Source of the DNA: Aquamicrobium zhengzhouense
Lineage (GTDB): Bacteria; Pseudomonadota; Alphaproteobacteria; Rhizobiales; Rhizobiaceae
Assembly: GCF_016124105.1 (NCBI RefSeq)
Contig: NZ_JADGMQ010000001.1
Location: 238,609-302,608 of the forward strand
Direction of reading: 5' to 3'
Length of the DNA: 64,000 nt
Shown: one piece after another, positions 11,308 to 20,080 of the stretch
Position numbering within the stretch: the stretch's first letter is position 1
Layout: each line of letters starts with the position of its first letter
Translations under genes and position numbers: made by a program
The notes under the pieces: model-generated
What the model saw: only the letters and a program-made list of their open reading frames with translations
Databases searched by the model: none
Told to the model about the DNA's origin: nothing

Positions 11308-12417
11308 TTATCCTTTGCGGTAGCGATGCTGCGTGAAGGGAAGAGGATGGACAGACAGCGGGACGCGGGTGCCGCGCACTTCTGCGTAAACGGTGGTTCC
11401 GTGGGCGACGAGATCCGTTTCCACGTAGCCCATGGCAACTGGATGACCGACCGATGGTCCAAAACCGCCCGACGTCACTTCGCCAACGGTCCTGCCGTCG
11501 GCATTGATAAGAGCGGTGCCACCACGGACAGGCTGACGGCCTTCTGGCTTGAGACCAACGCGGGCGTGCTGCGGACCGGCGGCAATTGCGGCGCGCAGGG
11601 CATCCGCGCCGTTAAAGGTCCCGCTTTCGCGCAGAGATTTGGCGATCGCCCACATCAAACCGGCGTCCACCGGGTTCGTTGATGCGGAGATGTCGTTGCC
11701 GTGCAGGCAAAGCCCGGCCTCAAGGCGCAGGCTGTCGCGAGCTGCGAGGCCGATCCACTCGACATCTTCGTGCGCAAGGAGCTTTTCGATGAAGTCTTTT
11801 GCTTCTTCGAGCGGTATCGCGACCTCGAAGCCATCTTCGCCGGTATAGCCCGAGCGGCTGGCGAACCAGTTTTCGCGCGGCTCGATGCCCTGCATGAAGC
11901 TGAGCGAGGATAGATCCAGTCCGGCTGACAGCAGCGCGCCTTCGGCCGATGGGCCCTGCAGCGCGACGAGGACACGGTCGAGAGGTTCGACGGTTGCGTC
12001 TAAGCCGGACGCCGCCTTGGTCAGCGTATCAATGTCCTGCGCGGCATTTCCCGCATTGGCGACCACGACATAGCGGTTTTCCCCAAGGCGCGTGACGATG
12101 ATGTCGTCATCGATACCTGCCTCATCGTTGAGCAGGAACGTGTATTTCGACCGACCAAGACTGATCGTTTCGGGAGCAAGCGGGCAGGCGCGTGCGATTG
12201 CATCGGCGGCCTGCGGTCCCGAAACCACGATCAGCTTCATGTGCGAGATGTCGAAAAGCCCGGCCTTCTCTCTGGTGTGAAGATGCTCCTTCAGCACGCC
12301 GAGCGGGTAAGTCAGCGGCATGTTCCAGCCGGCAAATGCGCCGAAACGGGCCTTGGCGGCCTCGTGAAACTCATGCAGCGGCAGGGTTTTCAGATTGCCG
12401 GAATTGGTGGCGTCCAA
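11308..12417 (-). CDS. gcvT: Glycine cleavage system aminomethyltransferase (T protein)
   Basis: The 369-residue protein transfers the methylene group from GcvH-bound aminomethyl-lipoate to tetrahydrofolate, releasing ammonia. Typical blocks are [44 protein letters not shown] and, near the C terminus, [15 protein letters not shown] place the start at TTG 12415-12417 ([16 protein letters not shown] follows), because GGAGGA at 12424-12429 is correctly spaced and the product then begins where relatives do. An out-of-frame ATG at 12420-12422 opens an 11-codon frame ending at 12390, overlapping the gcvT start. First gene of gcvTHP, downstream of the glycine riboswitch. Confidence 0.94.
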   Translation of the reverse strand: MDATNSGNLKTLPLHEFHEAAKARFGAFAGWNMPLTYPLGVLKEHLHTREKAGLFDISHMKLIVVSGPQAADAIARACPLAPETISLGRSKYTFLLNDEAGIDDDIIVTRLGENRYVVVANAGNAAQDIDTLTKAASGLDATVEPLDRVLVALQGPSAEGALLSAGLDLSSLSFMQGIEPRENWFASRSGYTGEDGFEVAIPLEEAKDFIEKLLAHEDVEWIGLAARDSLRLEAGLCLHGNDISASTNPVDAGLMWAIAKSLRESGTFNGADALRAAIAAGPQHARVGLKPEGRQPVRGGTALINADGRTVGEVTSGGFGPSVGHPVAMGYVETDLVAHGTTVYAEVRGTRVPLSVHPLPFTQHRYRKG

Positions 12418-12467
12418 ATCATTCCTCCAGACAAGCACTAACGAACTGCATGATTGCAGCACGTTCG

Positions 12468-12665
12468 CGCCCCTCTGTCGGAAGCCTGAGAGACTCGGCC
12501 CGCCGGAACTCTGTCGGCAAAGACCTTACACCTTCGGCGCGGGAGACCGTTCGATCGTCCCGACTTTCCAGAGTGTCCTGTCCAGCGGCGGTTCTTTTGC
12601 CTGAGAGATTTCGGGCGATTTCCCCTTCGGCGGCAGCTGTGCTGCTCTCTCCCGCAAGCCGGTGG
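12468..12665 (-). promoter_or_regulatory. Tandem glycine riboswitch
   Basis: On the minus strand, two successive copies of the glycine aptamer core are visible: GCGGGAGAG, then GCCGAAGGGG, then ATCTCTCAGGCAAAAGAACCG for aptamer 1 (about 12665-12580), and CTCCCGCGCCGAAGG, then AGTCTCTCAGGC with CCGACAGAGGGG for aptamer 2 (about 12565-12468). The paired GCCGAAGG and CTCTCAGGC elements with the short linker are diagnostic. It sits about 50 bp upstream of gcvT, where known examples activate the operon when glycine is high. No obvious terminator hairpin with a U tract lies between aptamer 2 and gcvT, so translational control is possible. Confidence 0.95.
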
Positions 12666-12748
12666 GTCATACAACCCGGACGACTATTGTGTAGCGGATG
12701 CCGAGACCTTTGTCATCCCCGGCAACAGCTACAATTATTTGTATTAAA

Positions 12749-13129
12749 TCAGGAGGCTGCGCGAGTAATGTCGCGTTCAAGCCGGCCGATCAAGTCTGCT
12801 GTCTGGCGATGCAGTCGCTTGAGTTGATCGAGTTGCTGTGAAAGCTGCGGCACGAACTCCGTGCGCTTTTCGGTTGCAGGGCCTTTACCGATTCCATGGA
12901 GCAGCCAGGGAAGGCTGACATTCAGAACGCCAGCGACCATGGAAAGCCGGTTTCCGCGCGGCTGATCTCGGTCGCGTTCCCACGCTTCGAGCGTGTTTTC
13001 TTGTACGCCAATGCGGCGGGCAAGTTGTGGTGCGGACATGCGGGCATTTTCTCTGGCTCGCGAAAGCCGGCCGCCAAGCGTGTCATCATCGGGGAGTTCG
13101 GAGTAGATCGTCGTCGTGGTGTCGGGCAC
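12749..13129 (-). CDS. XRE-family transcriptional regulator
   Basis: The 126-residue protein has a Cro/CI-type helix-turn-helix at about residues 17-71 (GGRLSRARENARMSAPQLA, IGVQENTLEAWERD, SMVAGVLNVSLPWLL), followed by a C-terminal helical, heptad-like segment (FVPQLSQQLDQLKRLHRQTADLIGRL) that may dimerise. It is a DNA-binding protein of unknown targets. It is transcribed in the same direction as gcvTHP and ends about 80 bp before the glycine riboswitch, so read-through is possible, but no functional link is shown. Confidence 0.88.
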   Translation of the reverse strand: MPDTTTTIYSELPDDDTLGGRLSRARENARMSAPQLARRIGVQENTLEAWERDRDQPRGNRLSMVAGVLNVSLPWLLHGIGKGPATEKRTEFVPQLSQQLDQLKRLHRQTADLIGRLERDITRAAS

Positions 13130-13392
13130 CCGCCCACCTCCATTTCTAGTGGAAAATTCCGCCCCCTAAATGTGGGCAATGAATGTGCAAGCATAGGGGG
13201 CGAGCCTCATCGCGCAACCTTTCTGCCCGAAAAAATCACAAAAATGTCTGCCTTTTGGGGTGTTTTTGACGCCAAACGCACTTGTTCTCGCCGGTTTCTG
13301 ATTGGCTGATGAGGAAAGGGCATGCTTCGCTCAACCTCGCTTACGCCACAATCGCCGATACGAATGTTCGTCCATTGTGAGGAGCCTCATTT

Positions 13393-13847
13393 ATGACCAC
13401 AACCACCATCTCCCGCCGCGTCTTATTGCAGGGGCCTGCCTGATTGCTGCCGGTCTTGCCTCCCGCGCGATGGCCGACGCTCCGGAAATTCTCGAACCGG
13501 CGAATGAAAGCCTGACTCTTCACCGCGAATGGATAGTAGAGGACGTGATGGGCGGCGGCGTGATCGACAATGCGCAGCTAACGCTCAATATCGACGAAGA
13601 AGGCCGCGCCTCCGGACACAGCGGCTGCAATCGCTTCATGGGGCAGGCGACGATTGACGGCGAAAAAATCTCCTTTGGCGCTCTGGCCGGAACCCGAATG
13701 GCCTGCGCCGAAGCGCTAATGGACATCGAGCAGAAATATCTCGACGCCCTAAGCAAAACCGCTTCGTTCCGCATCGATGAGACCGAGCGAAAGCTGGTGC
13801 TGGTGGATGCGGAGGGAGAGGAAGTGGTGAGGCTGGCGGCGGGTTGA
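13393..13847 (+). CDS. META-domain protein with probable frameshift in the signal peptide
   Basis: The body is a META (HslJ-like) domain: HREWIVEDV, GRASGHSGCNRFMGQ, FGALAGTRMACAEALMDIE and LVDAEGEEVVRL. ATG 13393 has a perfectly placed GAGGAG (13379-13384) and encodes MTTTTISRRVLLQG, but that frame stops after 16 codons. One extra G in the run at 13431-13434 would join it to ACLIAAGLASRAMADAPE and give a complete, twin-arginine-like signal peptide. The uninterrupted frame upstream (from TTG 13302 or GTG 13376) encodes unlikely residues instead. META proteins are usually periplasmic or envelope proteins linked to stress or drug tolerance. Either a sequencing error, a real mutation, or a phase-variable tract is possible. 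Confidence 0.75.
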
Positions 13848-14060
13848 GGGGGAGAGCGCTTCTGTACCTTCCGTCGGACATCACGAAATTCGCCGCGACG
13901 ATCGTGCCGAGTTGTTGACCCAGCGGCACCCCTGAATTAGAGCAACTCCGATAGCAGAAGGAGCTTCATGCGCAGAGGATTGAGCTGAGCCGCTCAAGCG
14001 GAATTGCCGGCACCCATCGGGTCGCCGAACCTCTACGCATGTTTTCCGTCTGGAGTTCTC

Positions 14061-14513
14061 ATGAAGAACAACCCTATATCCATCCGCGCCTATGCGCCGG
14101 AAACCGACACTCACGCTCTCTCTCAGATCTGGCTCGAAGCCGCACTCATCGCTCATTCCTTTATTGGCGAGGCAACGCTTTGCGAGCAGAGAAGCTTGAT
14201 TGAGAAAGTCTATCTGCCAAAGGCGGAAACATTCGTCGCTTGCAGTGATGGCGTGCCCGTCGGTTTCGTTAGCCTTCTCGGAGATTTTATCGGCGGGCTG
14301 TTTGTCGCTCCAGCCTATCAAAGCCAGGGGATCGGCCGAATGCTGGGAGAACATGCGCTTACATTGGTGAGCGAGCTATCGCTGGAGGTCTACACTGCCA
14401 ATGAACAGGCAATGCGTTTTTATCAAAAGCTTGGCTTTGTCGAGCAATCACGCAGGCAATACGATGATGAAGGCTTGCCCTTCGAGAACGCCCTGATGCG
14501 GTTCAGCCGCTAA
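14061..14513 (+). CDS. GNAT family N-acetyltransferase
   Basis: The 150-residue protein has the GNAT fold: ISIRAYAPETDTHALSQIW at the N terminus, a central VGFVSLLGDFIGGLFVAPAYQSQGIGRML (acetyl-CoA-binding Q/RxxGxG/A written QSQGIGRML) and a C-terminal LEVYTANEQAMRFYQKLGF. It resembles YjaB/YiaC-like small acetyltransferases. The acceptor substrate is unknown. ATG 14061 with GGAG at 14051-14054 is preferred to an upstream frame start at 14004. It is a single gene between the META-domain gene and dnaE. A GC-rich hairpin (14519-14548) without a T tract follows it. Confidence 0.88.
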   Translation: MKNNPISIRAYAPETDTHALSQIWLEAALIAHSFIGEATLCEQRSLIEKVYLPKAETFVACSDGVPVGFVSLLGDFIGGLFVAPAYQSQGIGRMLGEHALTLVSELSLEVYTANEQAMRFYQKLGFVEQSRRQYDDEGLPFENALMRFSR

Positions 14514-14659
14514 AGGAATGGCGGGCAGGGTAGTGCCTTGTCCCGCCAAAGGCTGGCATTCACAAGCTGTCCACATGTGGCTTTGTCGCTCCTAGACTTA
14601 ATCGGCGTGGTCCTCGAAAATAGGACTCAGATTCTCCTCAGGCGGCCAAAGGCAGCGAC

Positions 14660-17600
14660 ATGGCATCGACAGGCGACCCGATTGTAGGGGCTGCGCAGCG
14701 CGCATCGGCGCCCGATGAAGGCAAGACGCGTTTCATCCACCTGCGGGTGCATTCTGCCTATTCCCTGCTGGAAGGCGCTTTGCCGGTGGGCAAGATCATT
14801 GGCCACGCGCTGAGAGATCGCGCACCGGCTATTGCGGTCACCGACACCAACAATCTGTTCGGCGCGCTGGAGTTTGCCCAGAAGGCGACCAAGGATGGCG
14901 TTCAGCCGATCGTTGGCTGCCAGCTGGATAGCCGGTTTGAGGAAGGGGATGATCCCTCACGCCAGCATCGCCGTGGTGGGCCGGTTCTGCAGCCTCTGTT
15001 GCTGATCGCGGCAACGGAAGATGGCTACGCCAATCTCGTTCGCCTCGTCAGCCGTTCCTACCTCCAGGGCAAGGACGATGAGCCGCCGCATATCACGCGT
15101 GACTGGCTGGAAGAACTGGCGGACGGCATCATCTGCCTGACCGGCGGAGAACGCGGTCCGATTGGTGCATGCCTGAAGAGTGGCCACCCTGCTGAGGCCG
15201 AGGATCGGCTTGTGTTCCTCAAGCGTGTCTTTGGTGATCGGCTCTACGTCGAATTGCAGCGCCAGCGCGGTTACGATCGTGCCGTCGAAAGTGCGTCTAT
15301 CGATCTTGCTTACAAGCATGACCTGCCGCTCGTGGCGACGAACGAGGCGTTCTTCCCATCCTCGGAAGATTATGAGGCGCATGACGCGCTGCTGGCGATT
15401 GCCGAAGGCTCAGTGGTAGCGGTCGACGAGCGCCGCCGGCTGACAGACGAACACTATCTGCGTACCCAGGCCGAGATGGCTGCTTTGTTCGCGGATCTGC
15501 CGGAGGCACTGGAGAGCGCGGTCGAGATTGCGCGTCGCTGTTCCTATTACCCGCGTAACCGGCAACCGATCCTTCCGCGCTTTACCGGCGCGGATGTGGA
15601 GGATCCGGAAGAGGCGGTGAAGGCCGAGGCGGACGAATTGGCGCGTCAGGCCCGAGAAGGTCTCGACAAGCGCCTTGCGGCGCACGGGCCGACCAACGGC
15701 TACACAGTCGAGGATTATCGCGAACGTCTCGAATTCGAGATCGGCATCATCACCCGGATGAAGTTTCCGGGCTACTTCCTCATCGTTTCGGACTTCATCA
15801 AGTGGGCGAAGGCGCACGACATTCCGGTCGGGCCGGGCCGTGGTTCGGGTGCAGGCTCGCTCGTAGCCTATGCGCTGACGATTACCGACGTTGATCCGCT
15901 GCGTTTCTCTCTGCTGTTCGAGCGCTTCCTCAATCCGGATCGTGTCTCGATGCCGGACTTTGATATCGACTTCTGCCAGGATCGCCGCGAAGAGGTGATC
16001 CGCTATGTGCAGCGCAAATACGGGCGCGATCAGGTCGGGCAGATCATCACCTTTGGTACGCTGCAGGCGCGCGCGGTGCTGCGCGACGTGGGCCGCGTGC
16101 TGCAAATGCCCTACGGCCAGGTCGACCGGCTGTGCAAGCTGGTGCCGTCGAACCCGGCCAACCCGGTCAAGCTGAAGGATGCGGTCGACGCCGAGCCGCG
16201 CTTTGCCGAAGAGGTCGAGAAGGAGCCGGTTGTCCAGAACCTGCTCGACATCGCGATGAAGCTGGAAGGGCTTTATCGCCACGCCTCGACGCACGCCGCA
16301 GGTATCGTGATCGGTGACCGTCCGCTTTCCGAACTCGTGCCGATGTATCGCGATCCGCGATCCGATATGCCGGTGACGCAGTTCAACATGAAATATGTTG
16401 AGCAGGCCGGGCTCGTAAAATTCGACTTCCTCGGTCTGAAGACGCTGACGACGCTGGATACTGCGGTCAAGTTCATCAGACGGCGTGGAGTTGACATCGA
16501 TCTGGCGAGCATCCCGCTGGACGATCAGAAGACGTATGAGATGCTGGCAAGGGGCGAAACGGTCGGCATCTTCCAGGTGGAATCTGCCGGCATGCGCAAG
16601 GCGCTGATCGGCATGAAGCCGGACTGCATCGAGGACATCATTGCGCTCGTGGCGCTCTATCGTCCGGGTCCGATGGAGAACATCCCGGTCTACAATGCGC
16701 GCAAGCACGGCGAAGAAGAGATCGCATCGATCCATCCGATGATCGACCATCTGGTGAAGGAAACGCAGGGCGTTATCGTTTACCAGGAACAGGTGATGCA
16801 GATCGCGCAGGTTCTGTCGGGCTACTCGCTCGGTGAAGCAGACTTGCTGCGCCGCGCCATGGGTAAGAAAATTCGCGCTGAGATGGACAAGCAGCGCGAG
16901 CGTTTCGTGAAGGGAGCGCTTGAGAAGGGCGTCTCGAAGCCGCAAGCCAATACGATTTTCGATCTGCTAGCGAAGTTCGCGGATTACGGCTTTAACAAAT
17001 CTCACGCCGCGGCATATGCGATCGTCTCCTATCAGACCGCATATCTGAAGGCGCATTACCCCGTGGAGTTCCTGGCAGCGTCAATGACGCTCGACATGAA
17101 CAATACGGACAAGCTCTCTGACTTCCGCGCTGATGCGATGCGGTTGGGGATTCAAGTTGTCCCGCCTTCCGTCAAGACTTCCTATCGTGCCTTCGAAGTC
17201 GGGGAGAACTGCATCTATTATTCGCTGGCTGCGATCAAGGGCGTGGGCGAAGCTGCAGTCGATCACATCGTCGAAAAGCGCAAAGAGAAGCAGTTCGAGT
17301 CGCTGGAAGACTTTTGCTCACGCATCGATCCACGGATCGTTGGCAAGCGAGTTTTCGAAAGCCTGATATCTGCAGGAGCGTTTGACTGCTTCGGCTATGA
17401 CCGTGCGCAGCTGTTCGCCGGCCTCGAAAGAATGATGGGTATGGCGGCGCGGGCCCAGGAGAATGCCGCATCCGGGCAGGCTGACATTTTTGGCATGGGG
17501 GGCGGACCGACCGAAAAGCTGGTTCTGCCAGCCTGCGAGCCGTGGACGGCTGCGGACAAGCTGCATCGCGAATTCGCCGCCATCGGTTTCTATCTGTCGG

Positions 17601-18169
17601 CACATCCGCTCGACGAGTATCGCGGCGTGCTTGAAAAGATGCGCGTGCAGAACTGGACGGATTTCCAGGCGGCAGTGAAGCGAGGTGCCACTGCCGGGCG
17701 CCTTGCCGGAACGATTACAGCCAAGCAGGAGCGAAACACTCGAACCGGCAACAAGATGGGCATCGTCAACCTGTCGGACACCACCGGTCAGTTCGAGGCC
17801 GTGATGTTCTCTGAGACCCTCGCGCAATACCGGGACATGTTGGAGGCCGGCCGTTCCGTTGTGATCACGGTGGCAGCAGAAGATCGACCCGAAGGCGTGA
17901 ATCTGCGCATCCAGACAGCACAGGATCTCGATACTGAAGCGTCACGTGTTCAACGGCAGATGCGCATTTTTGTCCGGGATCCGGGGCCGCTGGACGTTAT
18001 CGCAGGGCAGTTGGCGACACGCGGCGAGGGACAGATATCCTTCATCGTGCTCAAGCCGGATGGCGAAGGCGAGATCGAAGTTGAGCTTCCGAACCGATAC
18101 CGTCTTTCACCTCAGCTCGCCTCCGCGATGAAGGCAGTTGCGGGCGTCGTGGATGTGGAGCTGGTTTAG
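14660..18169 (+). CDS. dnaE: DNA polymerase III alpha subunit
   Basis: The 1169-residue protein is the replicative polymerase catalytic subunit. In order: PHP domain (FIHLRVHSAYSLLEGAL at about residues 25-41), polymerase palm with the catalytic aspartates in MPDFDIDFCQDRR (about 430-442), VGPGRGSGAGSLVAYAL, finger and tau-binding regions including QEQVMQIAQVLSGYS, a helix-hairpin-helix (YSLAAIKGVGEAAVDHI) and the OB fold (RLAGTITAKQERNTRTGNK). The length is that of DnaE1, not the error-prone DnaE2. It is not linked to lolCDE here. ATG 14660 is the only start near a sensible N terminus, about 145 bp after the previous gene. Confidence 0.98.
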   Translation: MASTGDPIVGAAQRASAPDEGKTRFIHLRVHSAYSLLEGALPVGKIIGHALRDRAPAIAVTDTNNLFGALEFAQKATKDGVQPIVGCQLDSRFEEGDDPSRQHRRGGPVLQPLLLIAATEDGYANLVRLVSRSYLQGKDDEPPHITRDWLEELADGIICLTGGERGPIGACLKSGHPAEAEDRLVFLKRVFGDRLYVELQRQRGYDRAVESASIDLAYKHDLPLVATNEAFFPSSEDYEAHDALLAIAEGSVVAVDERRRLTDEHYLRTQAEMAALFADLPEALESAVEIARRCSYYPRNRQPILPRFTGADVEDPEEAVKAEADELARQAREGLDKRLAAHGPTNGYTVEDYRERLEFEIGIITRMKFPGYFLIVSDFIKWAKAHDIPVGPGRGSGAGSLVAYALTITDVDPLRFSLLFERFLNPDRVSMPDFDIDFCQDRREEVIRYVQRKYGRDQVGQIITFGTLQARAVLRDVGRVLQMPYGQVDRLCKLVPSNPANPVKLKDAVDAEPRFAEEVEKEPVVQNLLDIAMKLEGLYRHASTHAAGIVIGDRPLSELVPMYRDPRSDMPVTQFNMKYVEQAGLVKFDFLGLKTLTTLDTAVKFIRRRGVDIDLASIPLDDQKTYEMLARGETVGIFQVESAGMRKALIGMKPDCIEDIIALVALYRPGPMENIPVYNARKHGEEEIASIHPMIDHLVKETQGVIVYQEQVMQIAQVLSGYSLGEADLLRRAMGKKIRAEMDKQRERFVKGALEKGVSKPQANTIFDLLAKFADYGFNKSHAAAYAIVSYQTAYLKAHYPVEFLAASMTLDMNNTDKLSDFRADAMRLGIQVVPPSVKTSYRAFEVGENCIYYSLAAIKGVGEAAVDHIVEKRKEKQFESLEDFCSRIDPRIVGKRVFESLISAGAFDCFGYDRAQLFAGLERMMGMAARAQENAASGQADIFGMGGGPTEKLVLPACEPWTAADKLHREFAAIGFYLSAHPLDEYRGVLEKMRVQNWTDFQAAVKRGATAGRLAGTITAKQERNTRTGNKMGIVNLSDTTGQFEAVMFSETLAQYRDMLEAGRSVVITVAAEDRPEGVNLRIQTAQDLDTEASRVQRQMRIFVRDPGPLDVIAGQLATRGEGQISFIVLKPDGEGEIEVELPNRYRLSPQLASAMKAVAGVVDVELV

Positions 18170-18375
18170 CGAGCCCGCTGCGGTTCTTCCTTATCTTCTA
18201 CTTCAGAGGTTGAAGGTCAGGTCGGAGAGTTGCTCTGGGTCGTGTTGTCGGTAAGTGTGATTGATCAGAAGATAGGTCGATTATTGCCGAGTATTGACAA
18301 TAGTTCAATAAGATAACAATCCTTTCATACGGTCGGGCAGGAGGAGATGTCGCGGTCGGTTTTGGGAGGAACATA

Positions 18376-19392
18376 ATGATACGACGTACATCAGTGGCCT
18401 TGGCCGCTTTGTTAGCTGCATCCGTTTTGCCGGTGAAGGCAGCGGAGGTTGAGTTCAGCCTGGCGCACTGGCTGCCACCGACGCACCCGATGCATACAGG
18501 CGGGATCGCAGAGTGGGCAGACTCCGTCAGCAAGGCCTCGGACGGCCGCATCAAGATCAACATCTTTCCGGCTGCTCAACTCGGGTCAGCCGCAGATCAC
18601 TACGACATGGCCAGGGACGGCATTGCCGACATTGGCTACGTCAACCCAGGTTATCAGGCCGGGCGTTTTCCAATCTATAGCCTCATTGAGGTCCCGTTCC
18701 ACGTTCGGGAAGTCGATAACGGGTCTGGCGCTATCCACGAGTGGTACGCTAAGTACGCCGAAATCGAGATGCCGGACGTCAAGTTCTGCCTGACAAACCC
18801 GCACGATCCTGGCACCATTCATGCAAACACAGAGATCAAGGTTCCTGCCGATATCAAGGGCAAGAATATCCGGGCGGCCCACGCCACGATGGCGCGGTTC
18901 GTGTCTCTGCTCGGCGGTTCCAGTGTGCAGGTTCCCGCCAACGAAGCTCGCGATGCCATCTCGAAGGGTATGGCTGACGCGATCACCTTCCCGTGGAATT
19001 CCGTCTATATTTTCGGGATCGATCCGGTCGTGAACCACCATCTCGACTTCCCGTTCTACATTTCGAACCAGCTGCTACTGATCAACCGCGGCGCGTATGA
19101 CGGGCTGTCCGACGAAAACCGCAAGGTGATCGACGAACACTGCACACCGGAATGGTCGCAGAAATTTTCAGCAGGCTGGGCCGAGAACGAACGTTCTGGT
19201 CGCCAGAAGATGATCGATTCAGGCACCCACATCCTCTACCAGCCAACCGAGGATGAAATCGCACTCTGGCGCGAAGCAGCAGCTCCGCTTGTTGACCAGT
19301 GGAAGGAAGACGTGCGTAAGGCGGGGCAGGATCCGGACGCCATCTATGAAGAGTATCGTTCAGCTCTTCAGAAATACGGGTCTCTCTACTAG
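18376..19392 (+). CDS. TRAP transporter solute-binding protein (DctP family), orphan
   Basis: The 338-residue protein has a signal peptide (about residues 1-22, ending PVKAAEVEF) and the DctP fold: LAHWLPPTHPMHTGGIAEWADSV, INIFPAAQLGS, IADIGYVNPGY and the ligand-binding region IRAAHATMARFVSLLGGSSVQVPANEARDAISKGMADA, with the Arg-equivalent carboxylate clamp likely around the RAA/RF region. These proteins deliver organic acids or other carboxylates to a DctQM permease. No dctQ or dctM gene is adjacent. GGAGG precedes ATG 18376. The spacer after dnaE (18170-18375) shows no gene. Confidence 0.9.
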   Translation: MIRRTSVALAALLAASVLPVKAAEVEFSLAHWLPPTHPMHTGGIAEWADSVSKASDGRIKINIFPAAQLGSAADHYDMARDGIADIGYVNPGYQAGRFPIYSLIEVPFHVREVDNGSGAIHEWYAKYAEIEMPDVKFCLTNPHDPGTIHANTEIKVPADIKGKNIRAAHATMARFVSLLGGSSVQVPANEARDAISKGMADAITFPWNSVYIFGIDPVVNHHLDFPFYISNQLLLINRGAYDGLSDENRKVIDEHCTPEWSQKFSAGWAENERSGRQKMIDSGTHILYQPTEDEIALWREAAAPLVDQWKEDVRKAGQDPDAIYEEYRSALQKYGSLY

Positions 19393-19402
19393 CAATCGGT
19401 TG

Positions 19403-19425
19403 GGAGCGCGTCGATGGCGCGCTCC
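19403..19425. terminator. Possible bidirectional terminator between convergent genes
   Basis: GGAGCGCG (19403-19410) and CGCGCTCC (19418-19425) form an 8 bp stem between the convergent TRAP binding-protein and creA genes. The flanking T tracts are weak (CTTGG), so termination efficiency is uncertain. Confidence 0.5.
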
Positions 19426-19441
19426 TTGGCCTCAATCCTGA

Positions 19442-19930
19442 TCAGGGCGCGCCGTCTTTCCAGGTAACATCCTGACCAAAAAGCGGTACTGTTGAGACAG
19501 CCATTTTAGCCGAGCCGTCTTGAACTTGGCGCGAATGCGACAAGTAGATCAACGTATTGTTGTCTTTGTCGTAGATACGCTTCACGACCACGCTTTTCCA
19601 GATTAGCGATTGGCGCTGCTGAAACACCTCCTCGCCGCTTTTCCTCAGCTCAATGTCGCCAATGACGATCGGCCCTGTCTGGCTGCAGGAGATCGCGTTG
19701 TTGGACGGGTCTTCAAACCAGTTGCCTTTTTGCAGGCGGTCGATGATCCCGCGTTCAAAATAGGTGACGTGGCAGGTGACCCCTGCGATCTTCGGATCTG
19801 CGATCGCCTCAATGACGATGTCGTTGCCGAGCCAATCGACACCAACCTTGCCGACCTCCTTGGCGAGAGCGCCAAAGCTGGAAAGAGTCGCTGCCAATGC
19901 TACTGCGGTGAAGGACAGAAATTTGCTCAA
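19442..19930 (-). CDS. creA: CreA family protein
   Basis: The 162-residue exported protein has a signal peptide (FTAVALAATLSSFGALAKE, about residues 6-24) and the CreA body: VGKVGVDWLGNDIVIEAIADPKIAGVTCHV, GNWFEDPSNNAISCSQTGPI, LIWKSVVVKRIYDKDNNTLIYLSHSR. CreA proteins are conserved in proteobacteria but their function is not established; the name comes from the E. coli creABCD locus, and no creBC two-component genes are nearby here. Two cysteines could form a disulfide in the periplasm. The gene is convergent with the TRAP binding-protein gene. Confidence 0.93.
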   Translation of the reverse strand: MSKFLSFTAVALAATLSSFGALAKEVGKVGVDWLGNDIVIEAIADPKIAGVTCHVTYFERGIIDRLQKGNWFEDPSNNAISCSQTGPIVIGDIELRKSGEEVFQQRQSLIWKSVVVKRIYDKDNNTLIYLSHSRQVQDGSAKMAVSTVPLFGQDVTWKDGAP

Positions 19931-20028
19931 GCGTCTCTCCGCTCTGCTCCTGAAGGAATGAGGTTCAGCAGGATATAGGTACTATATCGCAGTGTCGGAG
20001 GGGAGCCTGGGCCTACTGCATATAAAAA

Positions 20029-20056
20029 CAGCCCGGCCAGTGAAAGGGCCGAGCTG
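20029..20056 (-). terminator. Terminator after the Tudor-like gene
   Basis: On the minus strand a 10-position stem with one mismatch (20047-20056 with 20029-20038) is followed by TTTTTATA, about 25 bp past the stop of the Tudor-like gene. It separates that gene from creA. Confidence 0.75.
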
Positions 20057-20080
20057 TGACGTCTGAAATAAAGAAATGCT

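Noticed and set aside
14519..14548. GC hairpin after the GNAT gene as a strong terminator
   Set aside because: The stem is good, but no T tract follows, so I mention it only in the gene entry.
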